Assembly: GCF_008710095.1 (NCBI RefSeq)
Contig: NZ_VYKJ01000002.1
Coordinates: 205,188 to 269,187, forward strand
Origin: Affinibrenneria salicis
GTDB taxonomy: Bacteria > Pseudomonadota > Gammaproteobacteria > Enterobacterales > Enterobacteriaceae
Length of the DNA: 64,000 bases
Direction of reading: 5' to 3'
The translations under genes were made by a program, and so were the position numbers. Positions within the stretch are counted from its first letter, which is position 1, and each line of letters opens with the position of its first letter. This document shows positions 48,343 to 57,704 of this stretch, piece by piece. The notes below the pieces were generated by a model. The model had not been told where the DNA came from. It was given only the letters and a program-made list of their open reading frames with translations, and did no database searches.

Positions 48343-49389
48343 ATGGCTGATAATATTCGTGTTGGTCTGCTGGGTTATGGCTACGCCAGTAAAACATTTC
48401 ATGCGCCGCTGATTGCCGGCACGCCCGGGCTGACGCTGGCGGCGATAACCAGCCGCGATGCCGCTAAGGTGCACGCCGACTGGTCGCAGGTGCGGGTGGC
48501 CGATGATCCCCATACGCTGTTTGACGATCCTGAACTCGATTTGATCGTGATCGCCACGCCCAACGACAGCCATTTCCCGCTGGCCCGTCAGGCGTTGAAG
48601 GCCGGTAAGCACGTGGTGGTGGATAAACCGTTCACTGTAACCCTGTCGCAGGCGCGTGAACTGCACTACCTGGCTGAACACACCGGCAAGCTGCTGTCGG
48701 TGTTTCACAACCGCCGCTGGGATAGCGATTTCCTGACGTTAAAGAATCTGCTGCACGCCGGTAAGCTGGGCGACGTGGTCTATTTTGAATCGCACATCGA
48801 TCGTTTTCGGCCGGAAGTACGCCAGCGCTGGCGCGAACAGAGCGGCGAGGGCAGCGGCATCTGGTTCGATCTGGCGCCGCATCTGATCGACCAGACGCTG
48901 CAGCTGTTCGGTCTGCCGGTCGCGCTGCACGCCGATCTGGCTCAGATCCGCCCCGGCAGCCAGACCGCCGACTATTTTCACGCCACGCTGATTTATCCGC
49001 AGCGCCGGGTGGTGCTGCATGCCAGTATGATGGCCGCCGCGCCGACCGCGCGCTATATCGTGCACGGCACGCAGGGCAGTTTTGTCAAATTCGGCACCGA
49101 TCCGCAGGAAGATCGACTGAAAGCGGGGGAACGACCGGCGCAGCCCGACTGGGGACAGGATCGACAGGATGGCGTATTGACGCTGCATCAGAGCGGCATC
49201 ATGGTCGAACAGCGTATCGCCACTCTCCCCGGTAACTATCTTGCCTATTATGCGGCGATCCGCGATGCGCTGAACGGCAAGGGCGATAACCCGGTTCCGG
49301 CCCGTCAGGCGATTCAGGTTATGGAGCTGATTGAGCTGGGGCTGGCCTCTTATGAACATAAAAAAACGCTGGTATTAAAAAATAACTAG
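48343..49389 (+). CDS. ydgJ: YdgJ, Gfo/Idh/MocA-family oxidoreductase
   Basis: A 348-residue NAD(P)-dependent oxidoreductase of the glucose-fructose/inositol dehydrogenase family. A Rossmann start (IRVGLLGYGYASKTFHAPLI) is followed by VIATPNDSHF and the catalytic-Lys motif HVVVDKPF, then the substrate domain with SGIWFDLAPHLIDQTL. Substrates of the E. coli orthologue are unknown; sugars or sugar derivatives are typical. AGGAGG lies before the ATG. A perfect LacI-type operator upstream suggests sugar-linked control. Confidence 0.92.
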   Translation: MADNIRVGLLGYGYASKTFHAPLIAGTPGLTLAAITSRDAAKVHADWSQVRVADDPHTLFDDPELDLIVIATPNDSHFPLARQALKAGKHVVVDKPFTVTLSQARELHYLAEHTGKLLSVFHNRRWDSDFLTLKNLLHAGKLGDVVYFESHIDRFRPEVRQRWREQSGEGSGIWFDLAPHLIDQTLQLFGLPVALHADLAQIRPGSQTADYFHATLIYPQRRVVLHASMMAAAPTARYIVHGTQGSFVKFGTDPQEDRLKAGERPAQPDWGQDRQDGVLTLHQSGIMVEQRIATLPGNYLAYYAAIRDALNGKGDNPVPARQAIQVMELIELGLASYEHKKTLVLKNN

Positions 49390-49431
49390 ATCTGTCCGGC
49401 GTAATTGCCGATAGTTTATCCCTGTTTTTTT

Positions 49432-49462
49432 CAGGCGATCCCGGGATCGCCTGTGTTTTTTC
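49432..49462 (+). terminator. Terminator of ydgJ
   Basis: A perfect 22-bp palindrome (arms CAGGCGATCCC / GGGATCGCCTG, 49432-49453) is followed by TGTTTTTT and preceded by a T-run. It lies 43 bp after the ydgJ stop. Confidence 0.8.
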
Positions 49463-49482
49463 TGTCCAGGGGGTTGGCTTTT

Positions 49483-50493
49483 ATGGGGTTGTTGCAACGT
49501 TTACGAATTGATAAATTTTTACTGGTGCTGGTGACGGTCGTGATCCTCGCCTCGCTGTTTCCCTGCGAGGGCGAGGTAAAAACGTTTTTCGAACACTTCA
49601 CCACCTTCGCCATTGCGCTACTGTTTTTTATGCATGGCGCCAAACTTTCCCGTGCGGCTATCGCTTCCGGCATTGGACACTGGCGGCTTCATCTGGTGGT
49701 TTTCGCCAGTACCTTTATCCTGTTCCCGCTGCTGGGGCTGGGGATGAATGTTCTGGTGCCTGGCGTGTTGACGCCCGCGCTTTATCTCGGCTTTCTGTAT
49801 CTGTGCGCGCTGCCGGCGACGGTACAGTCGGCGATTGCCTACACCTCGATGGCCGGCGGCAACGTGGCCGCGGCGATCTGCAGCGCATCGGCATCCAGTA
49901 TTCTGGGCGTATTCCTGTCGCCGATTCTGGTCGGTTTGCTGATGCACACTCAGGGCGGTCAGACTGATGTGCTGCACGCGATTTATTCGATCATCATGCA
50001 GTTGATGGTGCCGTTCGTGATTGGTCACCTGTCGCGCCCGCTGATCGCCGGCTGGGTGGAACGCAACCGCAAACTGATTAATATCACTGACCGGTCATCG
50101 ATACTGCTGGTGGTCTACGTCGCCTTTAGCGAAGCGGTGGTGCAGGGTATCTGGCATCAGATTAACGGCTGGGCGTTGCTGTCGGTGGTCGGCTGCTCGC
50201 TGGTCCTGCTGACGATCGTTCTGGTCATCAATACACAGGCGGCGCGGCGGCTCGGTTTCAATACCGCCGATGAAATTACCATCGTCTTCTGCGGCTCCAA
50301 GAAAAGTCTTGCCAACGGCATCCCGATGGCGAATGTGCTGTTTCCCGCGTCCGCGGTGGGGGCGATGGTGCTGCCGCTGATGATTTTTCACCAGATTCAG
50401 TTGATGGTGTGCGCGGCGCTGGCGCAGCGCTATGCGCGTCGTCTGGCGCGTGAAGAACCGGTCGTGCAGCCGGAACAGGCTGCGGAAAAATAA
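49483..50493 (+). CDS. Bile acid:sodium symporter-like transporter (YfeH family)
   Basis: A 336-residue inner-membrane protein with about ten helices of the SBF/BASS fold, closest to E. coli YfeH. It has LLFFMHGAKLSRAAI, the SAIAYTSMAGGNVAAAICSAS crossover region and a late FCGSKKSLANGIPMA motif. The substrate is unknown; family members move organic anions with sodium. I start at the ATG at 49483, 8 bp after AGGGGGT; the frame extends upstream across the ydgJ terminator. In E. coli yfeH is elsewhere, so this position is lineage-specific. Confidence 0.88.
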   Translation: MGLLQRLRIDKFLLVLVTVVILASLFPCEGEVKTFFEHFTTFAIALLFFMHGAKLSRAAIASGIGHWRLHLVVFASTFILFPLLGLGMNVLVPGVLTPALYLGFLYLCALPATVQSAIAYTSMAGGNVAAAICSASASSILGVFLSPILVGLLMHTQGGQTDVLHAIYSIIMQLMVPFVIGHLSRPLIAGWVERNRKLINITDRSSILLVVYVAFSEAVVQGIWHQINGWALLSVVGCSLVLLTIVLVINTQAARRLGFNTADEITIVFCGSKKSLANGIPMANVLFPASAVGAMVLPLMIFHQIQLMVCAALAQRYARRLAREEPVVQPEQAAEK

Positions 50494-50503
50494 ATATCTA
50501 ACT

Positions 50504-50525
50504 GGCGGGGAGCGCGCTCCCCGCC
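50504..50525. terminator. G+C-rich hairpin between the YfeH-like gene and add
   Basis: A perfect palindrome (arms GGCGGGGAGCG / CGCTCCCCGCC) lies between the two convergent stop codons. It lacks a T-run, so it probably acts as a 3'-end stabiliser or weak terminator. Confidence 0.5.
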
Positions 50526-50545
50526 CGTCGGTCGGTCCCGGCCGA

Positions 50546-51565
50546 TCAGCCCTGACGATTCTCCGCTCTGGCTCGTACCTTTTCCCGCAGCTGTCGTTTT
50601 TCCTGCTCGCTCAGAAAGGCCATCCGCAGACCGTTTTCCTGCGCCTGCCGGATGTCGTCGCGGGTCAGGCCGGCCTGCGGCGCGGCCACCTGATATTCAT
50701 GCGCGATTTCAATCCCCTGAACCGCCGGATCGTCGGTGTTGATGGTGGCGGAAATACCGTGGCGCAGGAAATGCACCAGCGGGTGTTCGGCCAGCGAGTC
50801 GACCGTGCTGGTTTGCAGGTTGGAGGTCAGGCAGGATTCAATGCCGATATGGTGCTCCGCCATATACTGCATCAGCGCCGGATCGACTATCGCCTTCACG
50901 CCGTGGCCGATGCGCTCCGCGCCCAGTTCATTGATCGCCTGCCAGATGCTGGACGGGCCGGCGGCTTCGCCGGCGTGTACGGTGATGTGCCAGCCGGCGT
51001 CGCGCCCGAGTTTAAAGTGGCTGGTAAACAGTTCGCCCGGGTAACCCAGTTCGTCGCCGGCGAGATCGAGAGCGGTAATCTCGTCGCGGCAGGCCAGCAA
51101 ACCGTCCAGCTCCTGCTGACAGGCCTGAATGCCGAAGGTGCGGCTCAGAATGCCAATCAGGCGGATAGCGATATCATAATCGCGGCAGCCGGCGCGGATG
51201 CCGTCGACTACCGCTTCCACCACGCCCTGTACCGGCAACTGGTGGTTCAGCGCCATGTAGTAAGGCGAGAAGCGCAGTTCGGCGTAGTCCAGTCCGGCAT
51301 TGGCGGCATCGGCCACATTTTCATAAGCGACCCGGCGACAGGCTTCCAGCGAGCCAAGTACCGCCACGCCCCAATCGAGCTTTTGTAAAAAGCTGACCAG
51401 GTCGGGCTCGGTCTGGGTGATCTGAACATGGGGAATCAGATCGGCAATCGTCTGCGCCGGCAGCGCAATATTAAACTGACGTCCCAGTTCCAGAATGGTC
51501 TGTGCCCGGATATTGCCATCGAGGTGACGGTGGATATCAGTCAGCGGAAGTCGCAAATCAATCAT
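50546..51565 (-). CDS. add: Adenosine deaminase
   Basis: Deaminates adenosine and deoxyadenosine to (deoxy)inosine in purine salvage. The 339-residue metal enzyme shows DIHRHLDGN (zinc His pair), the third His and catalytic Glu in [12 protein letters not shown], the catalytic His in RIGHGVKA and the TDDP aspartates. The ATG at 51565 ([17 protein letters not shown]) matches the family; an upstream TTG/ATG extension is not conserved. Confidence 0.96.
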   Translation of the reverse strand: MIDLRLPLTDIHRHLDGNIRAQTILELGRQFNIALPAQTIADLIPHVQITQTEPDLVSFLQKLDWGVAVLGSLEACRRVAYENVADAANAGLDYAELRFSPYYMALNHQLPVQGVVEAVVDGIRAGCRDYDIAIRLIGILSRTFGIQACQQELDGLLACRDEITALDLAGDELGYPGELFTSHFKLGRDAGWHITVHAGEAAGPSSIWQAINELGAERIGHGVKAIVDPALMQYMAEHHIGIESCLTSNLQTSTVDSLAEHPLVHFLRHGISATINTDDPAVQGIEIAHEYQVAAPQAGLTRDDIRQAQENGLRMAFLSEQEKRQLREKVRARAENRQG

Positions 51566-51779
51566 GTAGCACTCTTTTTGTAAAGGGAGGCGGAGCAATA
51601 GCCGTTATTTTTCAGGTCGCGGCAGTATCGACGCATTCGGGCGCGGCGAGTAACTCAACGCCGGGCGGCCGTCACCGTAAAATCTATCGGCTATGATTTT
51701 TCGCTGTCGAATGCTGAGAAGTATAAAAACAAAAAGGCCGGAATTGCCATTCCGTTGCGGAAAAAACTAACCGATTGAT

Positions 51780-51808
51780 AATAAAACAGCCAGCGCGAGG
51801 CTGGCTGT
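51780..51808 (-). terminator. Terminator of ydgA
   Basis: On the minus strand a 9-bp stem (ACAGCCAGC / GCTGGCTGT, arms at 51786-51794 and 51800-51808) is followed by TTTATTAT, 22 bp after the ydgA stop. Confidence 0.8.
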
Positions 51809-51829
51809 CGGATACCATAGGGTAAAGGT

Positions 51830-53365
51830 TTATTCTGCCGGTTGCTGCTGCGGCGCCGCATCCGGCTCAGACTCTGGCTCGGCCATCGGCGCCGCGCCGC
51901 CGAATGAAAACTGGCCGAGAAGCTGCGTCACCTGACTCAGCGGGAACTTGTTGCCGTTGAGGTCGAACACGCCGTCAGTGTACTTCAGCGAGCTGGTCAG
52001 CATATTGTCTTTAACCGTCAGCAGGTTGTTGCTTTGGCCCATTGCCGTTAGCTGCTGTACGTTTTGCGCGGCCTGCTGGCGCACCGCCGGCTCATTGTCG
52101 GGCTCGCTAAGCAGACCGCCCTGGTACAGGAATTCGGTCAGCATCTCTGGCGAGATCGTCAGGTTGACGTCGAAGTTTTTCAGCGCGCGGCGAATCAACT
52201 GTTCGGTCGGCGTGGCGGCGGGGGTATCGGCCGGCAGCGGACTGGACGCCGGATCGGTCAGCGTCAGGGTAAGATTAAGCGTGCTTTCCCCTTTGCTGTT
52301 TTTCCATTTGAAGGGGGCGATGCTCAGCGTCGGGCTGGATTTTAACAGCAGCGGCAGATTGTCGAACAGCGCCGCCCAGCTCGCCTGCCCGTTGACGTCG
52401 CCGGCCTGCATGACCTGTTTAAGCTGCTGACGGTACTGCGTCATGAATTGCTGCGTATTCTTACCGTCCAGCGGGCCATATTTCACCGTGCTCGACAGAT
52501 CGCCGAAATCGCGTTTATTGATGCTCATCGACGCGAGGGTCGTCACGACCTGGCCGTTCAGGCTAGTCTCATCCTCGGTTAAGGTGCCGGTGGAGGTCAG
52601 TCCCTTCAGGCGAAGGTCAGTGTCGCCTTCGGCGATCATCGCGATTTCACCCAGCGAGATCTTCGTTTCTCCCAGACTAACGTCGAATTTTCCTTTGTGG
52701 GCGACGCTGTCGACGCTCAACTTGTTAAGCAGGATTTTCTCCTGCTCGCCCCAGTCGTTTTTATTCACCAACTGTAAATGATCGAATGCGGCGGATAGCG
52801 TACCTTCGCTCAGATCATTTTTGGTTGATACCTGCAGGGTGGCGCCGCTGAATTCCAGACCGGCCTCTTTGCCTTGTTCCTGTTTCAGCGGCAGCAGGGT
52901 GATATGTGAATCCATATCGCCCTGCCAGGAAAGCCGGGTATCGGCCTGCAGGAACGGCGCATTATTGGTCAGTTCGAATAGCTTGCTCACCAGCGGCGTG
53001 TTGGCCAGTTCGGAATGCACGGAAGCCAGCGACGGAATAAAATTAAAGCGCTTTAACTGCGCCAGCGGGAAGGGGCCGTGACTGATGGTTTCATTGAACT
53101 CAATAGACTGTTCGCTGGTCTGCCGATCGGTTTTGTCGCCAAACTGCAGTACGTAGCGTACCTGACTGCTGAACAGGCCGCGCTGATAGTCCTGATGCAC
53201 CAGTTTAAGGCCGGCCGTCGGCGCGCTGACCTGCATTTGTTCGTTGGCCTGACGGGTGAACTCATCGATACGTTGTTCGATCTGTTTGCCGGTATACCAT
53301 GAGGCGCCGGTCCATACGGCGCCGACAGCGACAATCACCGCGACGGCCAGCAACGATTTTTTCAT
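51830..53365 (-). CDS. ydgA: YdgA, DUF945 envelope protein
   Basis: A 511-residue protein anchored in the inner membrane by one N-terminal segment (MKKSLLAVAVIVAVGAVWTG) with a large periplasmic beta-rich domain of the DUF945 family (GPFPLAQL, repeated beta hairpins) and a Pro/Gln/Glu-rich C-terminus. Function unknown. The ATG at 53365 begins the signal anchor; codons upstream to 53401 are not conserved. It lies between manA and add, as in E. coli. Confidence 0.9.
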   Translation of the reverse strand: MKKSLLAVAVIVAVGAVWTGASWYTGKQIEQRIDEFTRQANEQMQVSAPTAGLKLVHQDYQRGLFSSQVRYVLQFGDKTDRQTSEQSIEFNETISHGPFPLAQLKRFNFIPSLASVHSELANTPLVSKLFELTNNAPFLQADTRLSWQGDMDSHITLLPLKQEQGKEAGLEFSGATLQVSTKNDLSEGTLSAAFDHLQLVNKNDWGEQEKILLNKLSVDSVAHKGKFDVSLGETKISLGEIAMIAEGDTDLRLKGLTSTGTLTEDETSLNGQVVTTLASMSINKRDFGDLSSTVKYGPLDGKNTQQFMTQYRQQLKQVMQAGDVNGQASWAALFDNLPLLLKSSPTLSIAPFKWKNSKGESTLNLTLTLTDPASSPLPADTPAATPTEQLIRRALKNFDVNLTISPEMLTEFLYQGGLLSEPDNEPAVRQQAAQNVQQLTAMGQSNNLLTVKDNMLTSSLKYTDGVFDLNGNKFPLSQVTQLLGQFSFGGAAPMAEPESEPDAAPQQQPAE

Positions 53366-53452
53366 AGTTTGTTTCTCATCCTTTCTCTGAGTGCGATCCA
53401 AATCCCGCCAGCGGCCTGAACCGGTCGACAGGGATAATTGTTGGTCGTTAGG

Positions 53453-54625
53453 TTACTGATTAAATACGCGCGCGATCCGGCCGCGCCCGCTGACCTGTAC
53501 GGGCGAGTCAGCGGCGGCGATAAAGCAGGACTCGCCCGGTTGCAGCCTGATGGCGCTGCCTTGCGACGTCAGTTGCGCTTCGCCGTCCACGCAGAAGATA
53601 ATCGCCGCGCTTTGCTGACTCAGCGTTTCCGGCTGTGCGCTCAGCATGTGCAGGGAGAAAGCGAAATCATCGACCGGAATCGGAAAGCGTAGCGCATTGC
53701 CGCGCCGTTCGGGGACCGTCAGCAACTGACTGAGCGGTTTTTCCGCAAATTTGACGTTGGCCAGCAGTTCGGGAATATCTATATATTTGGGCGTCAGGCC
53801 GGCGCGCAGCACATTATCCGAATTGGCCATTACCTCGAGGCCCACGCCGCGCAAGTAGGCGTGCGGCGTTTCGGCATAAAGAAACATCGCTTCGCCGGGC
53901 TGGAGCGTGATTACGTTCAGCAACAGCGGCGAAAACAGACCGCCGTCGTCGGGGTAATAACGGGTCAGGGTGCGAATGGTTTCCCATGGCTCGCCCTGCC
54001 GGCCGTTCAGCGCCGCCTTCAGCACGCCGATGGCGCGCGACTTCTGCTCGCCTTCCATGCTCAACAGACTGGAGAACAGCGTAGCGAGACTACGGGTGTC
54101 CGGCTGAAGCAGGAAAGATGGGATCGCGGCGTGCGCGCCGGCGACAGGCTGCAGCAGGGCGGCGATTTCATGCAGTTCGCGGAAACCGTTCATCGCCTGG
54201 AACGGCGTCAGGGCGAACACCAGTTCCGGCTTGTGGTTGGCGTCTTTATAGTTGCGCTGCGCGTCGTCCAGCGCGATGCCGGCCGCATTCTCTTTGGCGT
54301 AGCCGGCTTCGGCCGCCGACTTGCTGGGGTGGACCTGAATAGACAGCGGCTGTTCCGCACAGAGCACTTTAAACAGAAAAGGCAATTCGCCGAAGCGGCG
54401 GGCGATATTTTCCCCGAGGCTGGCGACGATATCCTGTCCGATCGCATCGCGCAGGCTGACCGTATTACCCTGCGCGTCCACTACGCGTGAACTGCTTTTC
54501 GGGTGGGCGCCCATCCACAGTTCGGCCATCGGCAGGTTTTGCGGATTGTCGATGCCGTACATGTCGGTTAACGCGGTTTTGCTACCCCAGGCATAATGCT
54601 GAATGCCATTGAGCATTTTTTGCAT
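53453..54625 (-). CDS. manA: Mannose-6-phosphate isomerase (type I)
   Basis: Interconverts mannose-6-phosphate and fructose-6-phosphate, linking mannose use and GDP-mannose synthesis. The 390-residue zinc enzyme has AELWMGAHPKSSS, the metal-binding QPLSIQVHPSK, FRELHEIA and the ETPHAYLRGVGLEVMANSDN block. It lies between ydgA and fumC. E. coli also has fumA between manA and fumC; that gene is absent here. Confidence 0.96.
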   Translation of the reverse strand: MQKMLNGIQHYAWGSKTALTDMYGIDNPQNLPMAELWMGAHPKSSSRVVDAQGNTVSLRDAIGQDIVASLGENIARRFGELPFLFKVLCAEQPLSIQVHPSKSAAEAGYAKENAAGIALDDAQRNYKDANHKPELVFALTPFQAMNGFRELHEIAALLQPVAGAHAAIPSFLLQPDTRSLATLFSSLLSMEGEQKSRAIGVLKAALNGRQGEPWETIRTLTRYYPDDGGLFSPLLLNVITLQPGEAMFLYAETPHAYLRGVGLEVMANSDNVLRAGLTPKYIDIPELLANVKFAEKPLSQLLTVPERRGNALRFPIPVDDFAFSLHMLSAQPETLSQQSAAIIFCVDGEAQLTSQGSAIRLQPGESCFIAAADSPVQVSGRGRIARVFNQ

Positions 54626-54950
54626 TGCGACTCCCTGTTTGTCTATGCAGATTAAATAGTTAATAAAAACTTAAATAAGTTTCAGTATCAATAAACCAGG
54701 CTCGCTCGCATAATGTTAATGTTTTATATGTCACTATGCCACATGGAAACGGCACCAAATCCTCCATCTGTCAGGTTGCCGGTGCGCAGGTGTCTCTTTC
54801 GCTCCCGTCACTTAGTCAGATGTCCGCAGGATTCGTTCGTTTGCCGTTTCTCTGAATTCTGGCTTCTGATCAGGTATGCCCTTCACGCATTCGCCTGCGC
54901 GCCAGGATCCGTCACCGTCAGACATGAAATACGCACAGGAGATAAGGGTA
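54626..54950. other. Divergent promoter region between manA and fumC
   Basis: The 325-bp gap is AT-rich near manA (54650-54740). It should hold both promoters. I see no remnant of fumA and no other gene. Confidence 0.45.
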
Positions 54951-56348
54951 ATGACAACCACGCGCATTGAAAAAGATTCAATGGGACCGATTGAAGTACC
55001 TGCGGATAAACTTTGGGGCGCCCAGACGCAGCGTTCTCTGGAGCATTTCCGCATTTCCGAAGAAAAAATGCCGCGCGCGCTGATTTATGCACTGGCGCAG
55101 ACGAAACGCGCCGCGGCCAGCGTCAATATGGATTTAGGCCTGCTGCCGGCCGATCGCGGCAATGCCATCGTGCAGGCGGCGGATGAAGTTCTGGCCGGTC
55201 AGCATGCGGGCGAATTCCCGCTGGCGATTTGGCAAACCGGCTCCGGCACCCAGAGCAACATGAACATGAACGAGGTGCTGGCCAACCGCGCCAGCGAGCT
55301 GCTCGGCGGCGAACGCGGCAACGCGCGGCGAGTGCACCCGAATGACGATGTGAATAAAAGCCAGAGTTCGAACGATGTATTTCCCACCGCGATGCACGTC
55401 GCCGCCGTTATCGCGCTCAATGAGCACCTGATCCCGCAACTGGAGGCGCTGCTGAATACGCTGGACGGCAAGGCGCAGGCGTTCAGCGATATTGTCAAAA
55501 TCGGCCGCACCCATCTGCAGGACGCCACGCCGCTGACGCTCGGGCAGGAAATTTCCGGCTGGGCGGCGATGCTGGCGCATAATCTGCGCCATATCGAAAA
55601 CAGCATTCCGCATCTGGCGGAGCTGGCGCTGGGCGGCACCGCGGTGGGGACCGGGCTTAATACGCACCCGGAATACGCGGTGCGCGTGGCCGCCGAACTG
55701 GCCAGACTCACCGGCCATCCCTTTGTGACCGCGCCGAATAAATTCGAATCGCTCGGCACCTGCGATGCGCTGGTTCACGGCCACGGCGCACTGAAAGGGC
55801 TGGCCGCATCGATGATGAAGATCGCCAATGACGTGCGCTGGCTGGCTTCCGGCCCGCGTTGCGGCATTGGCGAACTGAGCATTCCGGAAAATGAACCGGG
55901 CAGTTCCATCATGCCCGGCAAGGTCAATCCGACGCAGTGCGAAGCCGTCACCATGCTGTGCTGTCAGGTGATGGGGAATGATGTCGCCGTCAACATCGGC
56001 GGCGCTTGCGGCAACTTTGAGCTCAATGTCTACCGGCCGATGGTGATCCATAACTTCCTGCAGTCGATTCGTCTGCTGGCCGACGGCATCAAGAGCTTTA
56101 ATGAGCACTGCGCAACGGGTATCGAACCGAATCGCGAGCGGATTAATCAGTTGCTCAATGAGTCGCTGATGCTGGTGACCGCGCTGAATACGCATATTGG
56201 CTACGATAAAGCGGCCGAGATTGCGAAAAAAGCGCACAAGGAGGGGCTGACGCTAAAAGCTTCGGCGCTCAAGCTTGGCTATCTGACCGGGGAGCAGTTT
56301 GATCTGTGGGTGCGCCCGCAGGATATGGTCGGCAGTATGAAGTCGTAA
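54951..56348 (+). CDS. fumC: Fumarase C (class II, iron-free)
   Basis: Interconverts fumarate and malate without an Fe-S cluster, so it stays active under oxidative or iron stress; in E. coli SoxRS induces it. The 465-residue protein has GSGTQSNMN, the TxHxxD-type [16 protein letters not shown] and the family signature [15 protein letters not shown]. The ATG at 54951 is 5 bp after AAGGG; a longer frame begins at 54876 but is not conserved. A strong terminator follows. Confidence 0.96.
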   Translation: MTTTRIEKDSMGPIEVPADKLWGAQTQRSLEHFRISEEKMPRALIYALAQTKRAAASVNMDLGLLPADRGNAIVQAADEVLAGQHAGEFPLAIWQTGSGTQSNMNMNEVLANRASELLGGERGNARRVHPNDDVNKSQSSNDVFPTAMHVAAVIALNEHLIPQLEALLNTLDGKAQAFSDIVKIGRTHLQDATPLTLGQEISGWAAMLAHNLRHIENSIPHLAELALGGTAVGTGLNTHPEYAVRVAAELARLTGHPFVTAPNKFESLGTCDALVHGHGALKGLAASMMKIANDVRWLASGPRCGIGELSIPENEPGSSIMPGKVNPTQCEAVTMLCCQVMGNDVAVNIGGACGNFELNVYRPMVIHNFLQSIRLLADGIKSFNEHCATGIEPNRERINQLLNESLMLVTALNTHIGYDKAAEIAKKAHKEGLTLKASALKLGYLTGEQFDLWVRPQDMVGSMKS

Positions 56349-56370
56349 CCTCCGATACGCACAGCAGAGC

Positions 56371-56400
56371 ACGCCAGTCGACGATGACTGGCGTTTTTTT
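56371..56400 (+). terminator. Terminator of fumC
   Basis: A perfect 9-bp stem (ACGCCAGTC / GACTGGCGT) with loop GACGAT is followed by a T-run ending at 56400, 22 bp after the fumC stop. Confidence 0.9.
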
Positions 56401-56594
56401 GTCAGCCGTAAACCACCGCCCAGGGAGACGGCGACTGTTCCTGTAGGGCTACAGCCCGAAGAAAAACGATAAGAAAATATTTCGCCTTACGTCGGGCTGA
56501 TCCAGAGATGCAGTGACGTTTTTTTATCGGTATGTCCTCAGCAACCATGCTAAGAATTTTTATCCCCGTCTCGGTATAAAAACGCTTAATCGAA

Positions 56595-56624
56595 CGGCCT
56601 TACCCCCTATAAGGTCGGTTTTTT
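56595..56624 (+). terminator. Second plus-strand terminator between fumC and tus
   Basis: An 8-bp stem (CGGCCTTA at 56595-56602, TAAGGTCG at 56610-56617, one G-U pair) is followed by TTTTTT (56619-56624). It lies nearly 200 bp after the fumC terminator with no coding sequence between, so it may end a separate short transcript or act as a back-up. Confidence 0.65.
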
Positions 56625-56633
56625 GCTGCGCTT

Positions 56634-57569
56634 TCATTCCGGCTGATCGGTATAAAGGTGCAGGCGCGGGATCAACAGCCGCAGCGTTTGCGCCTGCGGT
56701 TTATATTTATGCCGCACGTTGGCCGCATCGTAATGATTCAGAACGCCGATCGCCGGCGCCTGTGCGCCGCGATCGCTCTGACACAGGACAATAAGCGGCG
56801 AAGGGCAGGGATGCTGCACCTGTTTTTGCTGCGCAGGGTACCAGACGCGGGCTATCGGCTGTACCTTCACCGGCCGTTTAATCTTGAGTACGGCATTCTC
56901 CGGCAGGCGCCTCACCTGGGCGATTTCCTCCATGATGTGCCCGGCCCACTGCTGTTTGCTGTAGGGGGCCACCGCCCGGCCGGCGTTCAGGCTTTTTTCC
57001 AGCCGGGCCAGTAATTCGGCGCGCGTCAGATTGTTAATCACGTGTTTGTTGGCCCAGCCGAAGCGTACCGAGGCCGGATCGGTCAGCACGTTGATGGTCC
57101 GATAAGCGCTCAGGGTGATTAGCCCGCGCAGGTGGCTGTGTACGAATTCAAAGCGCTGTTCTGGCTCCAGCCCGGTTTCGACGGTAACAATCCGTTCCAG
57201 TTCCTGCTTAAGCGCGTTGATGTCGGCTACGCGCTGGCTGACATGCTGATATTGCCGCGCGTCGACGGCGAAACACAGGGCGCCGGGCAGGCGGATCGCC
57301 GACTTTGAACTGATGTTTTCCGGGTAATGGTGAATAAACAGCTGGTGGAAGTGGCGTAATCCGGGCCGCAGCGCCGCCGGTCCCTCCAGCGTTTCGACCC
57401 GGATAGCGTGAATAGGATCGTGTTCGTGCCCTTTGAGTACCGGCGGCAGGGTAAACAACCGGGCGGCCAGCAGAGGCGTGGTCAGCAATTGATCACGCAG
57501 CGCAAACAGTTCCGCTTCGAGCTGCCTGAAGCAGCGATTGAGTCGTTCAATCAAGTCGTATCGGGTCAT
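56634..57569 (-). CDS. tus: Tus, replication terminus-binding protein
   Basis: Binds Ter sites and blocks replication forks from one side. The 311-residue protein matches E. coli Tus (309) through conserved blocks such as YDLIERLN at the start, YRTINVLTDPASVRFGWANK, KIKRPVKVQPIARVWY and the end LRLLIPRLHLY. The ATG at 57569 matches the family start; the frame upstream runs across the Ter site. The Ter site at 57591-57609 lies directly before the gene, so Tus should repress its own transcription as in E. coli. Confidence 0.96.
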   Translation of the reverse strand: MTRYDLIERLNRCFRQLEAELFALRDQLLTTPLLAARLFTLPPVLKGHEHDPIHAIRVETLEGPAALRPGLRHFHQLFIHHYPENISSKSAIRLPGALCFAVDARQYQHVSQRVADINALKQELERIVTVETGLEPEQRFEFVHSHLRGLITLSAYRTINVLTDPASVRFGWANKHVINNLTRAELLARLEKSLNAGRAVAPYSKQQWAGHIMEEIAQVRRLPENAVLKIKRPVKVQPIARVWYPAQQKQVQHPCPSPLIVLCQSDRGAQAPAIGVLNHYDAANVRHKYKPQAQTLRLLIPRLHLYTDQPE

Positions 57570-57590
57570 TGTCCGCTCTTTGGTTTTGGA

Positions 57591-57609
57591 TTTAGTTACA
57601 ACATACACG
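57591..57609 (-). other. Ter site (TerB-like) bound by Tus
   Basis: On the minus strand GTATGTTGTAACTAAA is identical over 16 bases to the core of E. coli TerB, including the G of the G-C pair whose C flips into Tus. The G-C(6) end faces higher coordinates, so forks moving toward lower coordinates should be blocked. It overlaps the tus promoter region. Confidence 0.88.
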
Positions 57610-57704
57610 TCTATTGACTAAATAACCAGACCCCGGCAACCGTGTTGAATTCACGATCGCTAAGGTCTGGCAGTGGCCGTGGGCGAGATTGAGGATATGC
57701 GCCT

